NCBI RefSeq assembly: GCF_002934265.1
Contig: NZ_PTIX01000003.1
Location: forward strand, 248,001-312,000
Origin: Actinokineospora auranticolor
GTDB taxonomy: Bacteria; Actinomycetota; Actinomycetes; Mycobacteriales; Pseudonocardiaceae
Direction of reading: 5' to 3'
DNA length: 64,000 nucleotides
Both the position numbers and the translations under genes were made by a program. The notes below the pieces were generated by a model. The model saw only the letters and a list, made by a program, of their open reading frames with translations, was not told the DNA's origin and made no database searches. Shown here one piece after another: positions 53,312 through 63,487 of the stretch. Numbering within the stretch: position 1 is the stretch's first letter; the number at the start of each line of letters is the position of its first letter.

Positions 53312-53641
53312 GTGAAGGACCGAATAGCGCGGGGCTCGCGCCTCGCGGTGTCCCTGCTGGGGACCGCGGGCTTCCTGGTCGCTACGGCCGGGGTCGCGTC
53401 GGCGGACGCCGGCACGGTGGAGAGCTCCATCCCGTTCGAGGTGGCGGGCCCGGTGGGCACCCTCGCGGTGATCTTCGGTGCCGGGGGGCTCATCGTGGGC
53501 CTGATCCGCCGCCGCCGCCGGGTGGCCGTGGCCCCCGCCAACCTCCCGATCGCGCCGGTCGAGACCGAGGAGCCGCCCCAGGTCGTGGGCGCCCTCAAGC
53601 TCCCGGCGCCGCGTCGCTCGCAGGCCGACAACCCCGCCTGA
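53312..53641 (+). CDS. Small membrane-anchored exported protein, unknown
   Basis: The 109-residue product starts MKDRIARGSRLAVSLLG with a signal-like segment ending near VASADAG, a second hydrophobic span (VGTLAVIFGAGGLIVGLI, about 49-66) followed by RRRRR, and a Pro-rich tail. Topology would place the tail in the cytoplasm. No family recognised. GTG start without a clear ribosome site. It converges on the subtilisin gene, with a strong terminator between. Confidence 0.7.
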   Translation: MKDRIARGSRLAVSLLGTAGFLVATAGVASADAGTVESSIPFEVAGPVGTLAVIFGAGGLIVGLIRRRRRVAVAPANLPIAPVETEEPPQVVGALKLPAPRRSQADNPA

Positions 53642-53660
53642 CCAGCGCAGACAAACCACG

Positions 53661-53699
53661 CGACAGGCCCCCGCCGAACGAATCGGCGGGGGCCTGTCG
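53661..53699. terminator. Bidirectional terminator
   Basis: Perfect 17-bp stem (53661-53677 with 53683-53699), 5-nt loop, between two convergent genes. Confidence 0.92.
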
Positions 53700-53711
53700 G
53701 CTGCGTGACCG

Positions 53712-55232
53712 CTACCGGACCGCGTCCAGCGCGTCGATCAGGCCCGCGCCGTAGAAGCCGCGGCCCGAGGCGCCGCCCTCGCACTTGGCCTTCCACGCAC
53801 CGGTGCCGTCCGGGTCGTAGTCGCCACCGGCCGGGCACGCCAGCCGGTCGGCGTCGTGCTGCAGCTCGTCGACGACCCGGTCCGCCGACCAGTTGCGGTG
53901 CGTCGAGCGGATCAGCGCGACCACGCCCGCCGCGTGCGGGGACGCCATCGACGTGCCCTGCTTGTAGCCCCACGCCCCGCCGACGACCGTCGACAGGATC
54001 CGGCCGTTCGCGTCCGGGGTGCCCGGGACCTGCATGCGGTCACCGCCGGGGGCGGCCACCTCGGTCTCGGTGCGGCCGTAGTTGGAGTAGTACGACTTCA
54101 GGTTGTTCACACCGGTCGCCGACACACCCACCACACCGTGCGTCTCGGCCGGGATGTTCACGCACTCCGGGCCGGTCTCGCGGGTCGTCGGGGTGCCGTT
54201 GTTCGGGCTGCCCGAGTCGGTGATGTTGTGCGACAGGTCCCAGTTGCTGTTGCCCAGCGCCGCCACGTTCACCACGCCGCGCCGGTCGGAGTAGTCGATC
54301 GCGCGGGTCACCGCGGTCACCACGGCGCGCTGGTCGGCGTCGTTGCGGCACCACAGGAACCACGGGTCGATGAAGTACGAGTTGTTCGTGACCTTCACGC
54401 CGTGCTCGGCCGCCCACACGAAGCCGCAGATCGCGTACTCCGGGTAGATGAACTGGTCGTCGTCCACGACCTTGATCGAGGCCAGCTTCACGTTCGGGGC
54501 CACGCCCACCACGCCGACGCCGTTCTTGGCCGCGGCGATGATGCCCGCGACGTGCGTGCCGTGGTCGCTGGTGGTCGGCGCCCACGCGGCCGGGGACGTG
54601 TTCGGCACGCCCTGGTCGGTGCAGCCGACCGAGCGGGACGCGTCGATGTTCGGGGCCAGGTCGGGGTGGGTGGCCTCGATGCCGGAGTCGAGCACGCCGA
54701 CCACGACGTCGCGGCTGCCGCCGGAGATGCTGTGCGCCTTGTCGGCCTTGATCGCCGCGAGGTTCCACTGGTTGACGCTGAGCGGGTCGCCCGGGTCGGA
54801 CGGGACGCCCTTGCCGCCGTTGGTGACCACGGACTCGGTGGCCTCCAGCGACCGCGCGCTGTCGGCCGACGCGGCGATGCGCGCGGTGGTCGGCTCGGGC
54901 GTGACCAGCTCGGCCAGGTTGCGGGTCGCGCCCGCGCCCTGCACGCCGCGCTTGGTGCGCACGACCTTGGCGAAGTCGGCCTTGTCCGAGGACGCGACCA
55001 CGACGCCGATCTGCGGCCAGCTCTTGACCACGGTGCCGCCCGAGTCGCGGACCGCCTTCTCGACCGCGGATAAACCGCGGCCCTCGTCGCCGAGGACGAC
55101 GAAGTGCGCGGCCCCGGCCGCGGAAACCTGCGCGGGTGCCGCGGTCGCCTGGCCCGCCGCGGTCGCCACGCTCGCGGCCGCGGCGATCACCACCGCGGCG
55201 GCGAGCAGGCGGGCACGGGATCGTCTGTGCAC
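53712..55232 (-). CDS. Secreted subtilisin-family (S8) serine protease
   Basis: The 506-residue preproenzyme has a signal peptide (MHRRSRARLLAAAVVIAAAA, cleavage near AAGQATAAPA), a prodomain (HFVVLGDEGRGLSAVEKAV, about 43-110), and the S8 catalytic domain with Asp182 (VVGVLDSGIEATHPD), His227 (DHGTHVAGI) and Ser428 (QGTSMASPHAAG). It is an extracellular protease of unknown substrate. GTG start with GGAGG 6 bases upstream. Divergent from trpS. Confidence 0.95.
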   Translation of the reverse strand: MHRRSRARLLAAAVVIAAAASVATAAGQATAAPAQVSAAGAAHFVVLGDEGRGLSAVEKAVRDSGGTVVKSWPQIGVVVASSDKADFAKVVRTKRGVQGAGATRNLAELVTPEPTTARIAASADSARSLEATESVVTNGGKGVPSDPGDPLSVNQWNLAAIKADKAHSISGGSRDVVVGVLDSGIEATHPDLAPNIDASRSVGCTDQGVPNTSPAAWAPTTSDHGTHVAGIIAAAKNGVGVVGVAPNVKLASIKVVDDDQFIYPEYAICGFVWAAEHGVKVTNNSYFIDPWFLWCRNDADQRAVVTAVTRAIDYSDRRGVVNVAALGNSNWDLSHNITDSGSPNNGTPTTRETGPECVNIPAETHGVVGVSATGVNNLKSYYSNYGRTETEVAAPGGDRMQVPGTPDANGRILSTVVGGAWGYKQGTSMASPHAAGVVALIRSTHRNWSADRVVDELQHDADRLACPAGGDYDPDGTGAWKAKCEGGASGRGFYGAGLIDALDAVR

Positions 55233-55251
55233 TACAACCCTCCAGATGTGA

Positions 55252-56418
<1,167 letters not shown>

Positions 56419-56523
56419 AAATCGTCCGGCGTGGCGGTTTTGCCCGTTCTGTAGTGGTGTCGTGTCGAACCACTCGACCGGCGAACGAGGCCGTCGCGCC
56501 GGCGGGTCTGAACCTCGTCGGGT

Positions 56524-56554
56524 CCCCACCCGCGACAGCTGATCGCGGGTGGGG
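56524..56554. terminator. Bidirectional terminator between trpS and 56561
   Basis: Perfect 12-bp stem (56524-56535 with 56543-56554), 7-nt loop, between convergent stops. Confidence 0.85.
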
Positions 56555-56560
56555 CTCGTC

Positions 56561-57226
56561 TCAGGCGTACGTGAGTGTCCAGTCGGTGCCGTTGAAGGTG
56601 GCGTGCGCGTTCGTCTTGCCGTTGGGGAAGGTCAGGCGCACCGGGGCGGTGACGTCGTTGTCGTCGACCACGGCGCCCGCGGCGTAGCGGGCCATCCCCA
56701 GCCAGTACGACGGGTGCGGGTCGAAGACCAGGTCGACGCCCGGTTCGGTGGGCGCGACGAAGGTGGCGGCCCCGTCCATGCCGATGCCGACGCAGCCGCG
56801 CCGGTACGCGCCCGCCCCGGGCAGGGTCTCGTCCTGGAGCACGGCCAGCACGCCCGGCGGGTGCGCGCCCGGTTCGCGGCGGAACCCGAAGCCGCCCTCG
56901 TAGACCAGCCGGGCGACGTTGTAGCGGTCCAATCTCGCGTCGAGGACGGTGCCCGCCCCGTAGTCGACGCCCGCGTGCAGGTTGCCCTGCCTGCCCCAGA
57001 CGAAGCTGTAGCGCAGTGTCCACTCCAACGCGACTGTCGTACCCGGCCGGGACAGCCGCGCCAGCCAGGCCAACCGGACGGCGCTGTCCGGCAGGGACGG
57101 CGAGTCCTGGTACAGGACGGCGTTGTGACCGTCCACAGTGGAGTTGTTGGTCACCGTCACGGTGTGCTGGGCGCCCAGCGAGGGAACCAGGTCGGCGACG
57201 TCGACGCCCTGGGTTGTCAGTGTCAT
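56561..57226 (-). CDS. Conserved-looking hypothetical protein, beta-rich
   Basis: About 221 residues from the ATG at 57226 (MTLTTQGVDVADLVPSLG), chosen because GAGGA lies 8-9 bases upstream. No signal peptide or membrane span. Sequence is rich in predicted beta strands and aromatic residues (TLRYSFVWGRQGN, PSYWLGMARYAAG) and ends LTFPNGKTNAHATFNG then DWTLTYA. Three or more beta-sandwich-like segments are likely. Family not recognised; stands alone, convergent with trpS. Confidence 0.75.
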   Translation of the reverse strand: MTLTTQGVDVADLVPSLGAQHTVTVTNNSTVDGHNAVLYQDSPSLPDSAVRLAWLARLSRPGTTVALEWTLRYSFVWGRQGNLHAGVDYGAGTVLDARLDRYNVARLVYEGGFGFRREPGAHPPGVLAVLQDETLPGAGAYRRGCVGIGMDGAATFVAPTEPGVDLVFDPHPSYWLGMARYAAGAVVDDNDVTAPVRLTFPNGKTNAHATFNGTDWTLTYA

Positions 57227-57413
57227 CAGGTCGGTCCTCGGGTGGTAGTCGGAAAACGCGGATTCCGCCGACGCTAGGTCCCCGGGTGGTCCCGGGTGAA
57301 TCTTGATCACCCGTTCTTCACGAAAGGTGCCCCGATCGGGGCAGTGCCCGGTCCGAATGCCGCCGGGGAGTATCGTTGAAGATCTTTCGCGTTGCGTGCG
57401 GACCCCCGGCCGC

Positions 57414-57419
57414 TAGAGT
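57414..57419 (+). promoter_or_regulatory. -10 box TAGAGT of a leaderless promoter
   Basis: Seven bases before the GTG at 57427, the preferred start of the YihY gene. Confidence 0.45.
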
Positions 57420-57426
57420 GGTGGCG

Positions 57427-58434
57427 GTGACGGAGAACGAGTCGAAACTCGCCCGCCTGCGGCGCCGCCGCCCCGGCATCGACCACCTCATCCGGTCGTT
57501 CGACGCGTTCACCGAGCGCTACGGCAACCACTTCGCGGCGTCGATCACGTACTTCAGCGTGCTGTCGCTGTTCCCGCTGCTGCTGATCGGCGTCTCCGTG
57601 CTCGGCTTCGTCCTCGCCGACCAGCCCGACACCCTCCGCGAGCTGCAGGCCAGCGTCATCGGCGCGGCCCCGACCAGCCTGCGCGGGCTGCTGTGGGACC
57701 TGGTCAACGCGGCGGTGGAGGAGCGCGGCAAGGTCGGGGTCATCGGCCTCGTCACCGCCGCCGTCACCGGGCTCGGCTGGATGAGCAACCTGCGCGACGC
57801 GCTGACCGCCCAGTGGGGGCAGAAGCCGGTGCAGCAGGCGTTCCTGCGGGGCATCGTCGTCGACCTGCTGTCGCTGGTCGGGCTGGGGATGGCCATCGCG
57901 GTGTCCTTCGCGCTCAGCGCCGTCGGCAGCGGCCTCGCCGACACCCTGCTCGACGCGATCGGCCTCGGCGGCTACGGCTGGGCGAAGGTCCTGCTGGTCG
58001 TGGTCACCACGCTGCTGTCGGTCAGCGCCAACTGGCTGGTGTTCCTCTGGGTGATCTCGCGGCTGCCCCGGACCCCGGTGAGCGTCAAGAGCGCGGTCCG
58101 CGGCGCCCTCGCCGCGGCGGTGGGCTTCGAGGCGCTGAAGGCGGTCGGCGCCGTCTACCTGAACACGGTCCTCGGCGGTCCGCTCGGCAGCCTGGTCGGA
58201 CCGGTCGTCGGTCTCCTGGTCTTCGCCAACCTGGTGGCCCGCTTCCTGCTGTTCATCACCGCGTGGACCGCCACGGCCCGCGAGAACATCATCGAGGAGC
58301 CCACCCCGGTGCCCGGCCCGGCGATCATCCGGCCGGTGCTGGAGGTCTCGCGCGTGCCCCGCGGCAAGGAGGCGCTGGGACTGGTCGGCGTCGGCGCGCT
58401 GCTGGGCGTGTTCCTGGGCCGCCGCAAGCGCTAG
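57427..58434 (+). CDS. YihY/BrkB-family inner membrane protein
   Basis: About 335 residues with six membrane spans and the YihY/UPF0761 signatures: YGNHFAASITYFSVLSLFPLLL, GWMSNLRDALTAQW, NWLVFLWVISRLPRTPVS and GGPLGSLVGPVVGLLVF, ending in a basic tail. Once called RNase BN, but the family's function is unknown. The start is among clustered GTG codons (57418, 57421, 57427); the -10 box favours 57427. Stop codon CTAG is shared palindromically with the convergent 58431 gene. Rv3335c-like context. Confidence 0.92.
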   Translation: MTENESKLARLRRRRPGIDHLIRSFDAFTERYGNHFAASITYFSVLSLFPLLLIGVSVLGFVLADQPDTLRELQASVIGAAPTSLRGLLWDLVNAAVEERGKVGVIGLVTAAVTGLGWMSNLRDALTAQWGQKPVQQAFLRGIVVDLLSLVGLGMAIAVSFALSAVGSGLADTLLDAIGLGGYGWAKVLLVVVTTLLSVSANWLVFLWVISRLPRTPVSVKSAVRGALAAAVGFEALKAVGAVYLNTVLGGPLGSLVGPVVGLLVFANLVARFLLFITAWTATARENIIEEPTPVPGPAIIRPVLEVSRVPRGKEALGLVGVGALLGVFLGRRKR

Positions 58435-58937
58435 TCACCTGGCGACGACTCGCTCCGCGCGCACACCGCGTTCGGCGGGGTGTCGGCGCACGGCCGCGAG
58501 GTCCCGATGCGCACGCCGGACCAGTAGACCGGGTTGAAGCCGCGCGGACCCGAGTCCGTCCTGAGCACCCCGAAATCCGCGTGGTACCCGGTCCCGTCGG
58601 TCCGGGTACCCGCGACCTCCAGCACGAGCATGTCGGCTTGCCTGCGCTCGCCCACGATCGTGGGCGCGGTCTCCGCGGGGTGCTGCCCCGACTGCCGGGT
58701 CCCCTCGACGGTGTGCAGGCAGATCCCCGCGACATCGGCCACCGACTGGCACAGACCGGCGAGGTCGCCCGACCGCGCCAGGCGAACCGCGTCCCGCAGC
58801 ACCCCCTCGGCTTCGCTCCGGCTCACCGGCGCGACGGGCGTCGGGCCGTCGTCCAAGGAGACGGCGTAGGCGGTCGCGGTGAGGCCGACCAGGAGCGCGA
58901 TGGCCCACTTCGTGTGAGGGGAACGGGGTTTCACCAT
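58431..58937 (-). CDS. Membrane-anchored hypothetical protein
   Basis: The 168-residue protein has one N-terminal span (TKWAIALLVGLTATAYAV, about 9-26) and an extracytoplasmic domain with three or four Cys (GLCQSVADVAGICLH, CADTPPNAVCARSE) likely paired. The fold resembles a small NTF2-like domain (EAEGVLRDAVRLARSGDLAG start), but that is a guess. Stop overlaps the YihY stop on the other strand. The carboxypeptidase gene lies 123 bp upstream on the same strand. Confidence 0.75.
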   Translation of the reverse strand: MVKPRSPHTKWAIALLVGLTATAYAVSLDDGPTPVAPVSRSEAEGVLRDAVRLARSGDLAGLCQSVADVAGICLHTVEGTRQSGQHPAETAPTIVGERRQADMLVLEVAGTRTDGTGYHADFGVLRTDSGPRGFNPVYWSGVRIGTSRPCADTPPNAVCARSESSPGD

Positions 58938-59014
58938 CTCGCGCCACCACCCGCGTCGAGGATCACGGTCACTCGACGATATCGGGAATCGGGGCGCGAC
59001 CGCCGGAAAACCGG

Positions 59015-59045
59015 ACCGCCCCCTGTCCGACGGGCAGGGGGCGGT
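59015..59045 (-). terminator. Terminator of the D,D-carboxypeptidase gene
   Basis: Perfect 11-bp stem (59015-59025 with 59035-59045) and 9-nt loop just beyond the gene's stop on the minus strand. Confidence 0.85.
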
Positions 59046-59059
59046 GGATCGAGCGGGTG

Positions 59060-60412
59060 TCAGCCGCCCGCGGCGATGCGCCTGGCCCGGGCGGCGCGGG
59101 CGCGCTTCTGGCGGAACCAGATGCCGAACGCGACCAGGATCGCCACGGCCGCCAACGCGACCAGGGGGATGCCGTAGCTGCCGAACGCCGAGCGGTCCAG
59201 GTCGGCGGTGGAGATCGCGGCCGGGGCCGGGGTGGTCGGCGCGTTGGGGGAGTCGGTGGTGCCGGGGGTGTTGCTCAGGCCCGTGTTGGGCTTCTGCTGC
59301 ACATCCGGCGCGTGGTCGACCAGCACGCCCACCGGCTTCGACTTCTCCGCGGCCAGGGCGAAGCCGTAGTCCAGGAGCTTGGCCCCCTGGTCCGACAGCG
59401 GCGCCCCCGTGGCCGTCTCACCGCGCATCATCACCACGCCGACGCGCTTGCCGCCGCGCTCCGCCGCGCCCATGTAGGTGTGCCGGGCGTCGTCGGTGAA
59501 ACCGGTCTTGCCGCCGACGAAGCCCTGGTAGCGGCCCAGCAGCTTGTTGTCGTTGACGACCTTGTAGCCCGGCTTGTTCGCGTACCCGGGGAAGTCGATC
59601 GACTTCGTCGAGATCGCCTCGACGAACTCCTTGTGCTTCACCGCCGCGCGGAAGACCAGGCTCAGGTCGTAGGCCGACGAGCTCATCCCCGGCCCGTCCA
59701 GGCCCGACGGGGTGGCCGCCCGGGTGTCCAGCGCGCCCAGCTCGGCGGCCAGCGCGTTCATCTTCTCCAGCGTCGCCTGCTCGCCGCCCAGCAGCGTCGA
59801 CAGCGCGTGCGCCGCGTCGTTGCCCGAGCGCATCAGCAGCGCGTGCAGCAGCAGCCGCACCGTGTACTGGCCGCCGGGGCCCATGCCGACCTTGGTGCCC
59901 TCCTGGTCGGCGTCCGCCTGCGTGCCGGTCACCACCTGCTCCGGCCGCAGCTCGCGGATCACCGCGATGGCCAGCAGCGTCTTGATCAGCGACGCGGGCC
60001 GCTCCCGGGCGTGCGGGTCCTTCGCGGCCAGCACCTCACCGGAGTCCAGGTCGGCGACGACCCACGACGCCGACGTCACGTCACCGGCGATGGCGGCCTT
60101 GGCGCCGACCGGCGACACCACCCCGCACTCGCCCATCCGGGTGCCGCCGACCGGCTCGGCAGGCACGGGCAGCGGCTTCGGCGTCGGCTCGCCCGGCTTG
60201 GGCTCCTCGGAGGTGTCCACCGGGGGCGGCGGCCGGTCGTGGTTCTGGCACTGCGCGCTGTTCTGCGTCGGCGTGCCCCCGGTGGTCTGCTGCGCCTTCC
60301 GGGGGCTCTTCGGCGCGGCCACGGCCCCCGGCGCGGCCAGCACGGCCGACGCGATCAGGGCGCACAGCGAGACGAGGAGAGCGGTCACGGTCCTGCGGGC
60401 TGCGAAGCGCAC
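59060..60412 (-). CDS. D-alanyl-D-alanine carboxypeptidase (PBP5/DacB type)
   Basis: Removes the terminal D-Ala from peptidoglycan stem peptides outside the membrane. 450 residues: signal peptide (1-33), Pro-rich linker, transpeptidase fold with S141-L-I-K144, S196-G-N198 and K302-T-G304, then a Pro/Thr linker and a C-terminal membrane span (VALAAVAILVAFGIWF) with basic tail. Matches DacB1 (Rv3330). Divergent from the SCO4848-type gene, the same pairing as SCO4847-SCO4848 in Streptomyces as I recall it. Confidence 0.95.
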   Translation of the reverse strand: MRFAARRTVTALLVSLCALIASAVLAAPGAVAAPKSPRKAQQTTGGTPTQNSAQCQNHDRPPPPVDTSEEPKPGEPTPKPLPVPAEPVGGTRMGECGVVSPVGAKAAIAGDVTSASWVVADLDSGEVLAAKDPHARERPASLIKTLLAIAVIRELRPEQVVTGTQADADQEGTKVGMGPGGQYTVRLLLHALLMRSGNDAAHALSTLLGGEQATLEKMNALAAELGALDTRAATPSGLDGPGMSSSAYDLSLVFRAAVKHKEFVEAISTKSIDFPGYANKPGYKVVNDNKLLGRYQGFVGGKTGFTDDARHTYMGAAERGGKRVGVVMMRGETATGAPLSDQGAKLLDYGFALAAEKSKPVGVLVDHAPDVQQKPNTGLSNTPGTTDSPNAPTTPAPAAISTADLDRSAFGSYGIPLVALAAVAILVAFGIWFRQKRARAARARRIAAGG

Positions 60413-60490
60413 CCCCGCAGCGTAGAACGTGTCACGGTCCGGCCACGATCCGCCCTATCACCCACACGTGGGCACCGCGCCCGGGCGCTG

Positions 60491-60496
60491 GATACT
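60491..60496 (+). promoter_or_regulatory. -10 box GATACT of a leaderless promoter
   Basis: Six bases before the GTG at 60503, with no ribosome site between. Confidence 0.5.
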
Positions 60497-60502
60497 GCCC
60501 GT

Positions 60503-60730
60503 GTGACGCTCAGCCGCCGGTCAGCGCTGTTCCTGCTCGCCTTCGGGCTCTGGTCCTGGGTGATCTGGCCCATGTTCCTGAAGAACGTGTGGGCCGACCC
60601 CCGCTCGTGGGACGGCGGCCCGACCGGTTTCTTCATCGTGCACGCCCTGCTGACGGCCGCCTCACTGGCGTTCGGCACCATCATCGGGGTCATCGGCTGG
60701 CGGGCCTGGAACGCTCGGAGAAGGAGCTGA
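60503..60730 (+). CDS. SCO4848-family small membrane protein
   Basis: The 75-residue protein has two membrane spans (LFLLAFGLWSWVIWPMFL and a second ending GVIGWRAWNARRRS) with a WADPRSWDGGPTGF loop typical of the family. Function unknown; conserved beside the D,D-carboxypeptidase, here divergent from it, so a cell-wall link is possible. GTG start, leaderless. Next gene starts after 1 base. Confidence 0.85.
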   Translation: MTLSRRSALFLLAFGLWSWVIWPMFLKNVWADPRSWDGGPTGFFIVHALLTAASLAFGTIIGVIGWRAWNARRRS

Positions 60731-60731
60731 C

Positions 60732-61073
60732 GTGGAGTTCGTCCGACACTTACTGGTCTTCCTGCACCTGCTGGGCATGGGTCTGCTGCTGGGCACCCTG
60801 CTGCTGCAGCTGCGCACGCCGAACGAGCTGAACAAGGGCTGGCTGCACGGCTCGGGCCTGCAGCTGGTGACCGGTATCGCCCTCATGGCGCTCGCCCCGC
60901 TGACCGACGCCCACTACAACCACGCCAAGCTCGGCGTGAAGCTCACGGTCGTCGTGGTGATCCTGGTGCTGGCCTTCGTCTACCTGGCCAAACGCGCCTG
61001 CCCACGCTGGCTCGCCCCCACCCTCGGCGGTCTCGTGGTGCTCAACGTCGGGCTCGCGGTCTTCTGGAGCTGA
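60732..61073 (+). CDS. Small four-span membrane protein
   Basis: The 113-residue protein has three or four hydrophobic spans (VRHLLVFLHLLGMGLLLG first) and a conserved-looking LTDAHYNHAKLGVKLTVV loop with His residues. Resembles small DUF-type membrane proteins that follow SCO4848 genes. GTG starts 1 base after the previous stop, with GGAG in the preceding gene's end, so the two form an operon. Its 3' end overlaps the convergent gene by 32 bp. Confidence 0.8.
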   Translation: MEFVRHLLVFLHLLGMGLLLGTLLLQLRTPNELNKGWLHGSGLQLVTGIALMALAPLTDAHYNHAKLGVKLTVVVVILVLAFVYLAKRACPRWLAPTLGGLVVLNVGLAVFWS

Positions 61074-62184
61074 GCTGCTTGTGCCGGTTGAGGCGTGGTC
61101 GGGCGAAGAGCGGGTAGCGGAGGAGTTCGGGTCGTAGTGGGGCCCAGGCGCGTAGTTGCTCGACGAGGTCCGGGTCGCCTGCTTCGGGTATGGCTTGGGC
61201 TACCTGGTGGATCTGGTCGCGGAGTCGGCGGGAGAGGCGGAGCTCGTCCGCGTCGAGCCGGTGGGCGCGGCTGAGCCGGGTGGCCTCGGCCAGGTCCGCC
61301 GGTGGCGCGGCCAGCCAGCGGCGGAGGCCGTGGTCGATCATCGGGCGGGTCTCCTCCGCGGGGAGGGGGTCGTCCGGGTACCTCTCGAAGTGCCAGGCGA
61401 GGTCGACCAGCAGGGACGCGTCGTCGCCGGGTGGGTTCACCTCGCGGTCCACCGCCTCCCGGACGAGCGCCAGGAGCCCGGGGTGCGACACCGGGGAGTC
61501 GCCCTTGCCCGCGGCGGTGAGCAACAGCGACCACCACTCGCGGCGGTCGTCGTCGCGGGGTTCGTTGCGGTCCAGCCAGGCCGGGACGTTCCCCGCGGCG
61601 GCCAGGTCCTGGGCGTGCTCGCCGAACTCCTGCTCACGGTGGTCCCGTGGAAACCGGTGCCCCCGCCGGGCGGCGGGGGTCTGGTAGGCGGTCACCATCT
61701 TCTCGACCGTGCCGAAGTACCGGGATCGCTTGTGCGTCCAGGTGATCAGGGACATGCCGGAGCTGGGTTCGTAGTACTGGCGGTGGTCATCCGCGTCGTT
61801 CCGGGTCCATTCGTAGTCGAGTTCCAGGGTGAAGCCGCGGGCGCGGATGGCGGCTGCCAGTTCGTCGAAGAGGAGTTCTGTGCGGCGGAATCGGCCGTAG
61901 TGGGCATTGAGCGCGGGGAACTTGTTCTTACCGTCGAGCCTGTTGGGGTAGGCGCCGTAGTGGGCCAGGTACCAAGTGTTGAGCGGGGGCCACCTGGTCC
62001 AGACGAACTCGGCGAGCCCGTCGTCGATGCGCATGGTGTCCCCACCGTCTTGCCTGCCCCGCCAAGTCTTGGAGATCTTCCCGGGTCCGAGGACCGCCGC
62101 CACCTCCGCCACCGTGCTGGTGTGGTCGAGGCCCAGCACGGTCCGCGTGGTCATGAGGTCGACGAAGAAGTCCAGATCGCTCAC
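61042..62184 (-). CDS. Hypothetical protein, unrecognised, 380 residues
   Basis: Cytoplasmic-looking protein with no membrane span. N-terminal part starts MSDLDFFVDLMTTRTVLGLD, with an alpha/beta layout (FVWTRWPPLNTWYLAHYGAY, GFTLELDYEWTRNDADD), and the C-terminal half is helical and acidic (DADELRLSRRLRDQIHQVAQ). The fold hint of N-terminal small immunity-like domains is weak, and I do not assign it. GTG at 62184 or ATG at 62152 could be used. Overlaps the convergent membrane gene by 32 bp. Confidence 0.75.
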   Translation of the reverse strand: MSDLDFFVDLMTTRTVLGLDHTSTVAEVAAVLGPGKISKTWRGRQDGGDTMRIDDGLAEFVWTRWPPLNTWYLAHYGAYPNRLDGKNKFPALNAHYGRFRRTELLFDELAAAIRARGFTLELDYEWTRNDADDHRQYYEPSSGMSLITWTHKRSRYFGTVEKMVTAYQTPAARRGHRFPRDHREQEFGEHAQDLAAAGNVPAWLDRNEPRDDDRREWWSLLLTAAGKGDSPVSHPGLLALVREAVDREVNPPGDDASLLVDLAWHFERYPDDPLPAEETRPMIDHGLRRWLAAPPADLAEATRLSRAHRLDADELRLSRRLRDQIHQVAQAIPEAGDPDLVEQLRAWAPLRPELLRYPLFARPRLNRHKQLSSRRPRARR

Positions 62185-62241
62185 CAGGCCAGGGTCGCAG
62201 TGGGGGGTCGGTGATCGCGTGCGAGCTCGGTTACCGGCGGG

Positions 62242-62247
62242 TAGGGT
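62242..62247 (+). promoter_or_regulatory. -10 box TAGGGT of a leaderless promoter
   Basis: Six bases before the ATG at 62254; no Shine-Dalgarno sequence in between. Confidence 0.55.
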
Positions 62248-62253
62248 CTGGGC

Positions 62254-63393
62254 ATGCTCGACATCGTGCTGTTCGGGGCGACCGGCTTCACCGGCGGGCT
62301 CACCGCCGAATACCTGGCCCGGCACGCCCCGCCGACGCTGCGCTGGGCGATCGCGGGGCGGGATCGGGCCAAGTTGGCTGCGGTGCGCGACCGGCTCGGG
62401 TTGCCCGAGCTGGAACTACTCGTTGCGGACGCGGGGGACCCCGCGTCGTTGAAGGCGGTCGCGGAGTCCACGCGGGTTGTCGTGAGCACGGTTGGGCCTT
62501 ACCTGACGCACGGGGAGCCGTTGGTCGCCGCGTGCGCGGAGGCGGGCACCGACTACCTCGACCTCACCGGCGAGCCCGAGTTCGTCGACCGCGTCTACCT
62601 GGGACACCACGCCCGCGCAGTGGAGACCGGCGCGCGGATCGTGCACTCCGCGGGCTTCGACTCGATCCCGTACGACCTGGGCGTGTACTTCACGGTCAAG
62701 CAGCTGCCCCGGGACGTGCCGATCACCGTCGAGGGCTTCTTCCGCGCGTCCGCCGCCATCTCGGGCGGCACCTTCCACTCCGCCGTCCTGGTCATGTCCC
62801 GCCTGCGCGAGGCGTCCAGGCTCGCGACCCAGCGCCGCCGCGCGGAGGGCAGGCCCGCCGGGCGGCGGGTGCGGGGCATGAAGGTCCGGCCCCGGCGGGT
62901 GGACGAGCTGGCGCTGTGGGGGCTGCCCGCGCCGACGATCGACCCGCTGGTCGTGCTGCGGTCCGCCCGCGCGCTGGAGTCGTACGGACCGGACTTCCGA
63001 TACGGCCACTACCTGGGGATCAAGCGCTTGCCGTCGGTCGTGGGACTGGTCGGCGGGGTGGCCGCGGTGGCGGGCCTGGCGCAGGTCCCGTTCACTCGCG
63101 ACTGGCTGCTGTCCCGGCGCGAGGCGGGCACCGGCCCGAGCCCCGAACAGCGCGCCAAGTCCTGGTTCAAGGTCACCTTCCTGGCCCGCGCGGGCACCGA
63201 GCGCATCACCACCGAGGTCACCGGCGGCGACCCCGGCTACGACGAGACCGCCAAGATGCTCGGCGAGTCGGCCCTGTGCCTCGCCCTGGACGACCTGCCC
63301 GCCACCGCGGGCCAGGTGACCACCGCGGTCGCCATGGGCGACGCCCTCCTGGACCGGTTGGTGGCGGCCGGGATCCGGTTCGCGGTGCGCTGA
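62254..63393 (+). CDS. Saccharopine dehydrogenase-like/trans-acting enoyl reductase-family oxidoreductase
   Basis: The 379-residue protein has an N-terminal Rossmann fold (MLDIVLFGATGFTGGLTAEYL), then VVSTVGPYLTHGEPLV, AGTDYLDLTGEPEFV and HSAGFDSIPYDLGVYF, all typical of the actinobacterial group that includes Rv2449c and Rv2953. Rv2953 works as a trans enoyl reductase in phenolic lipid synthesis; no such pathway is seen here, so the substrate is unknown. Leaderless ATG start. Confidence 0.9.
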   Translation: MLDIVLFGATGFTGGLTAEYLARHAPPTLRWAIAGRDRAKLAAVRDRLGLPELELLVADAGDPASLKAVAESTRVVVSTVGPYLTHGEPLVAACAEAGTDYLDLTGEPEFVDRVYLGHHARAVETGARIVHSAGFDSIPYDLGVYFTVKQLPRDVPITVEGFFRASAAISGGTFHSAVLVMSRLREASRLATQRRRAEGRPAGRRVRGMKVRPRRVDELALWGLPAPTIDPLVVLRSARALESYGPDFRYGHYLGIKRLPSVVGLVGGVAAVAGLAQVPFTRDWLLSRREAGTGPSPEQRAKSWFKVTFLARAGTERITTEVTGGDPGYDETAKMLGESALCLALDDLPATAGQVTTAVAMGDALLDRLVAAGIRFAVR

Positions 63394-63487
63394 CCGTCCG
63401 GTGTGGAGTCGTTCGTCCGGGTGGTGTGACCGCCCGGGTGGGTGACGTCCGGAGTGGGCGGTCGCGGGACGGGCTAAAGGTGTTCGT

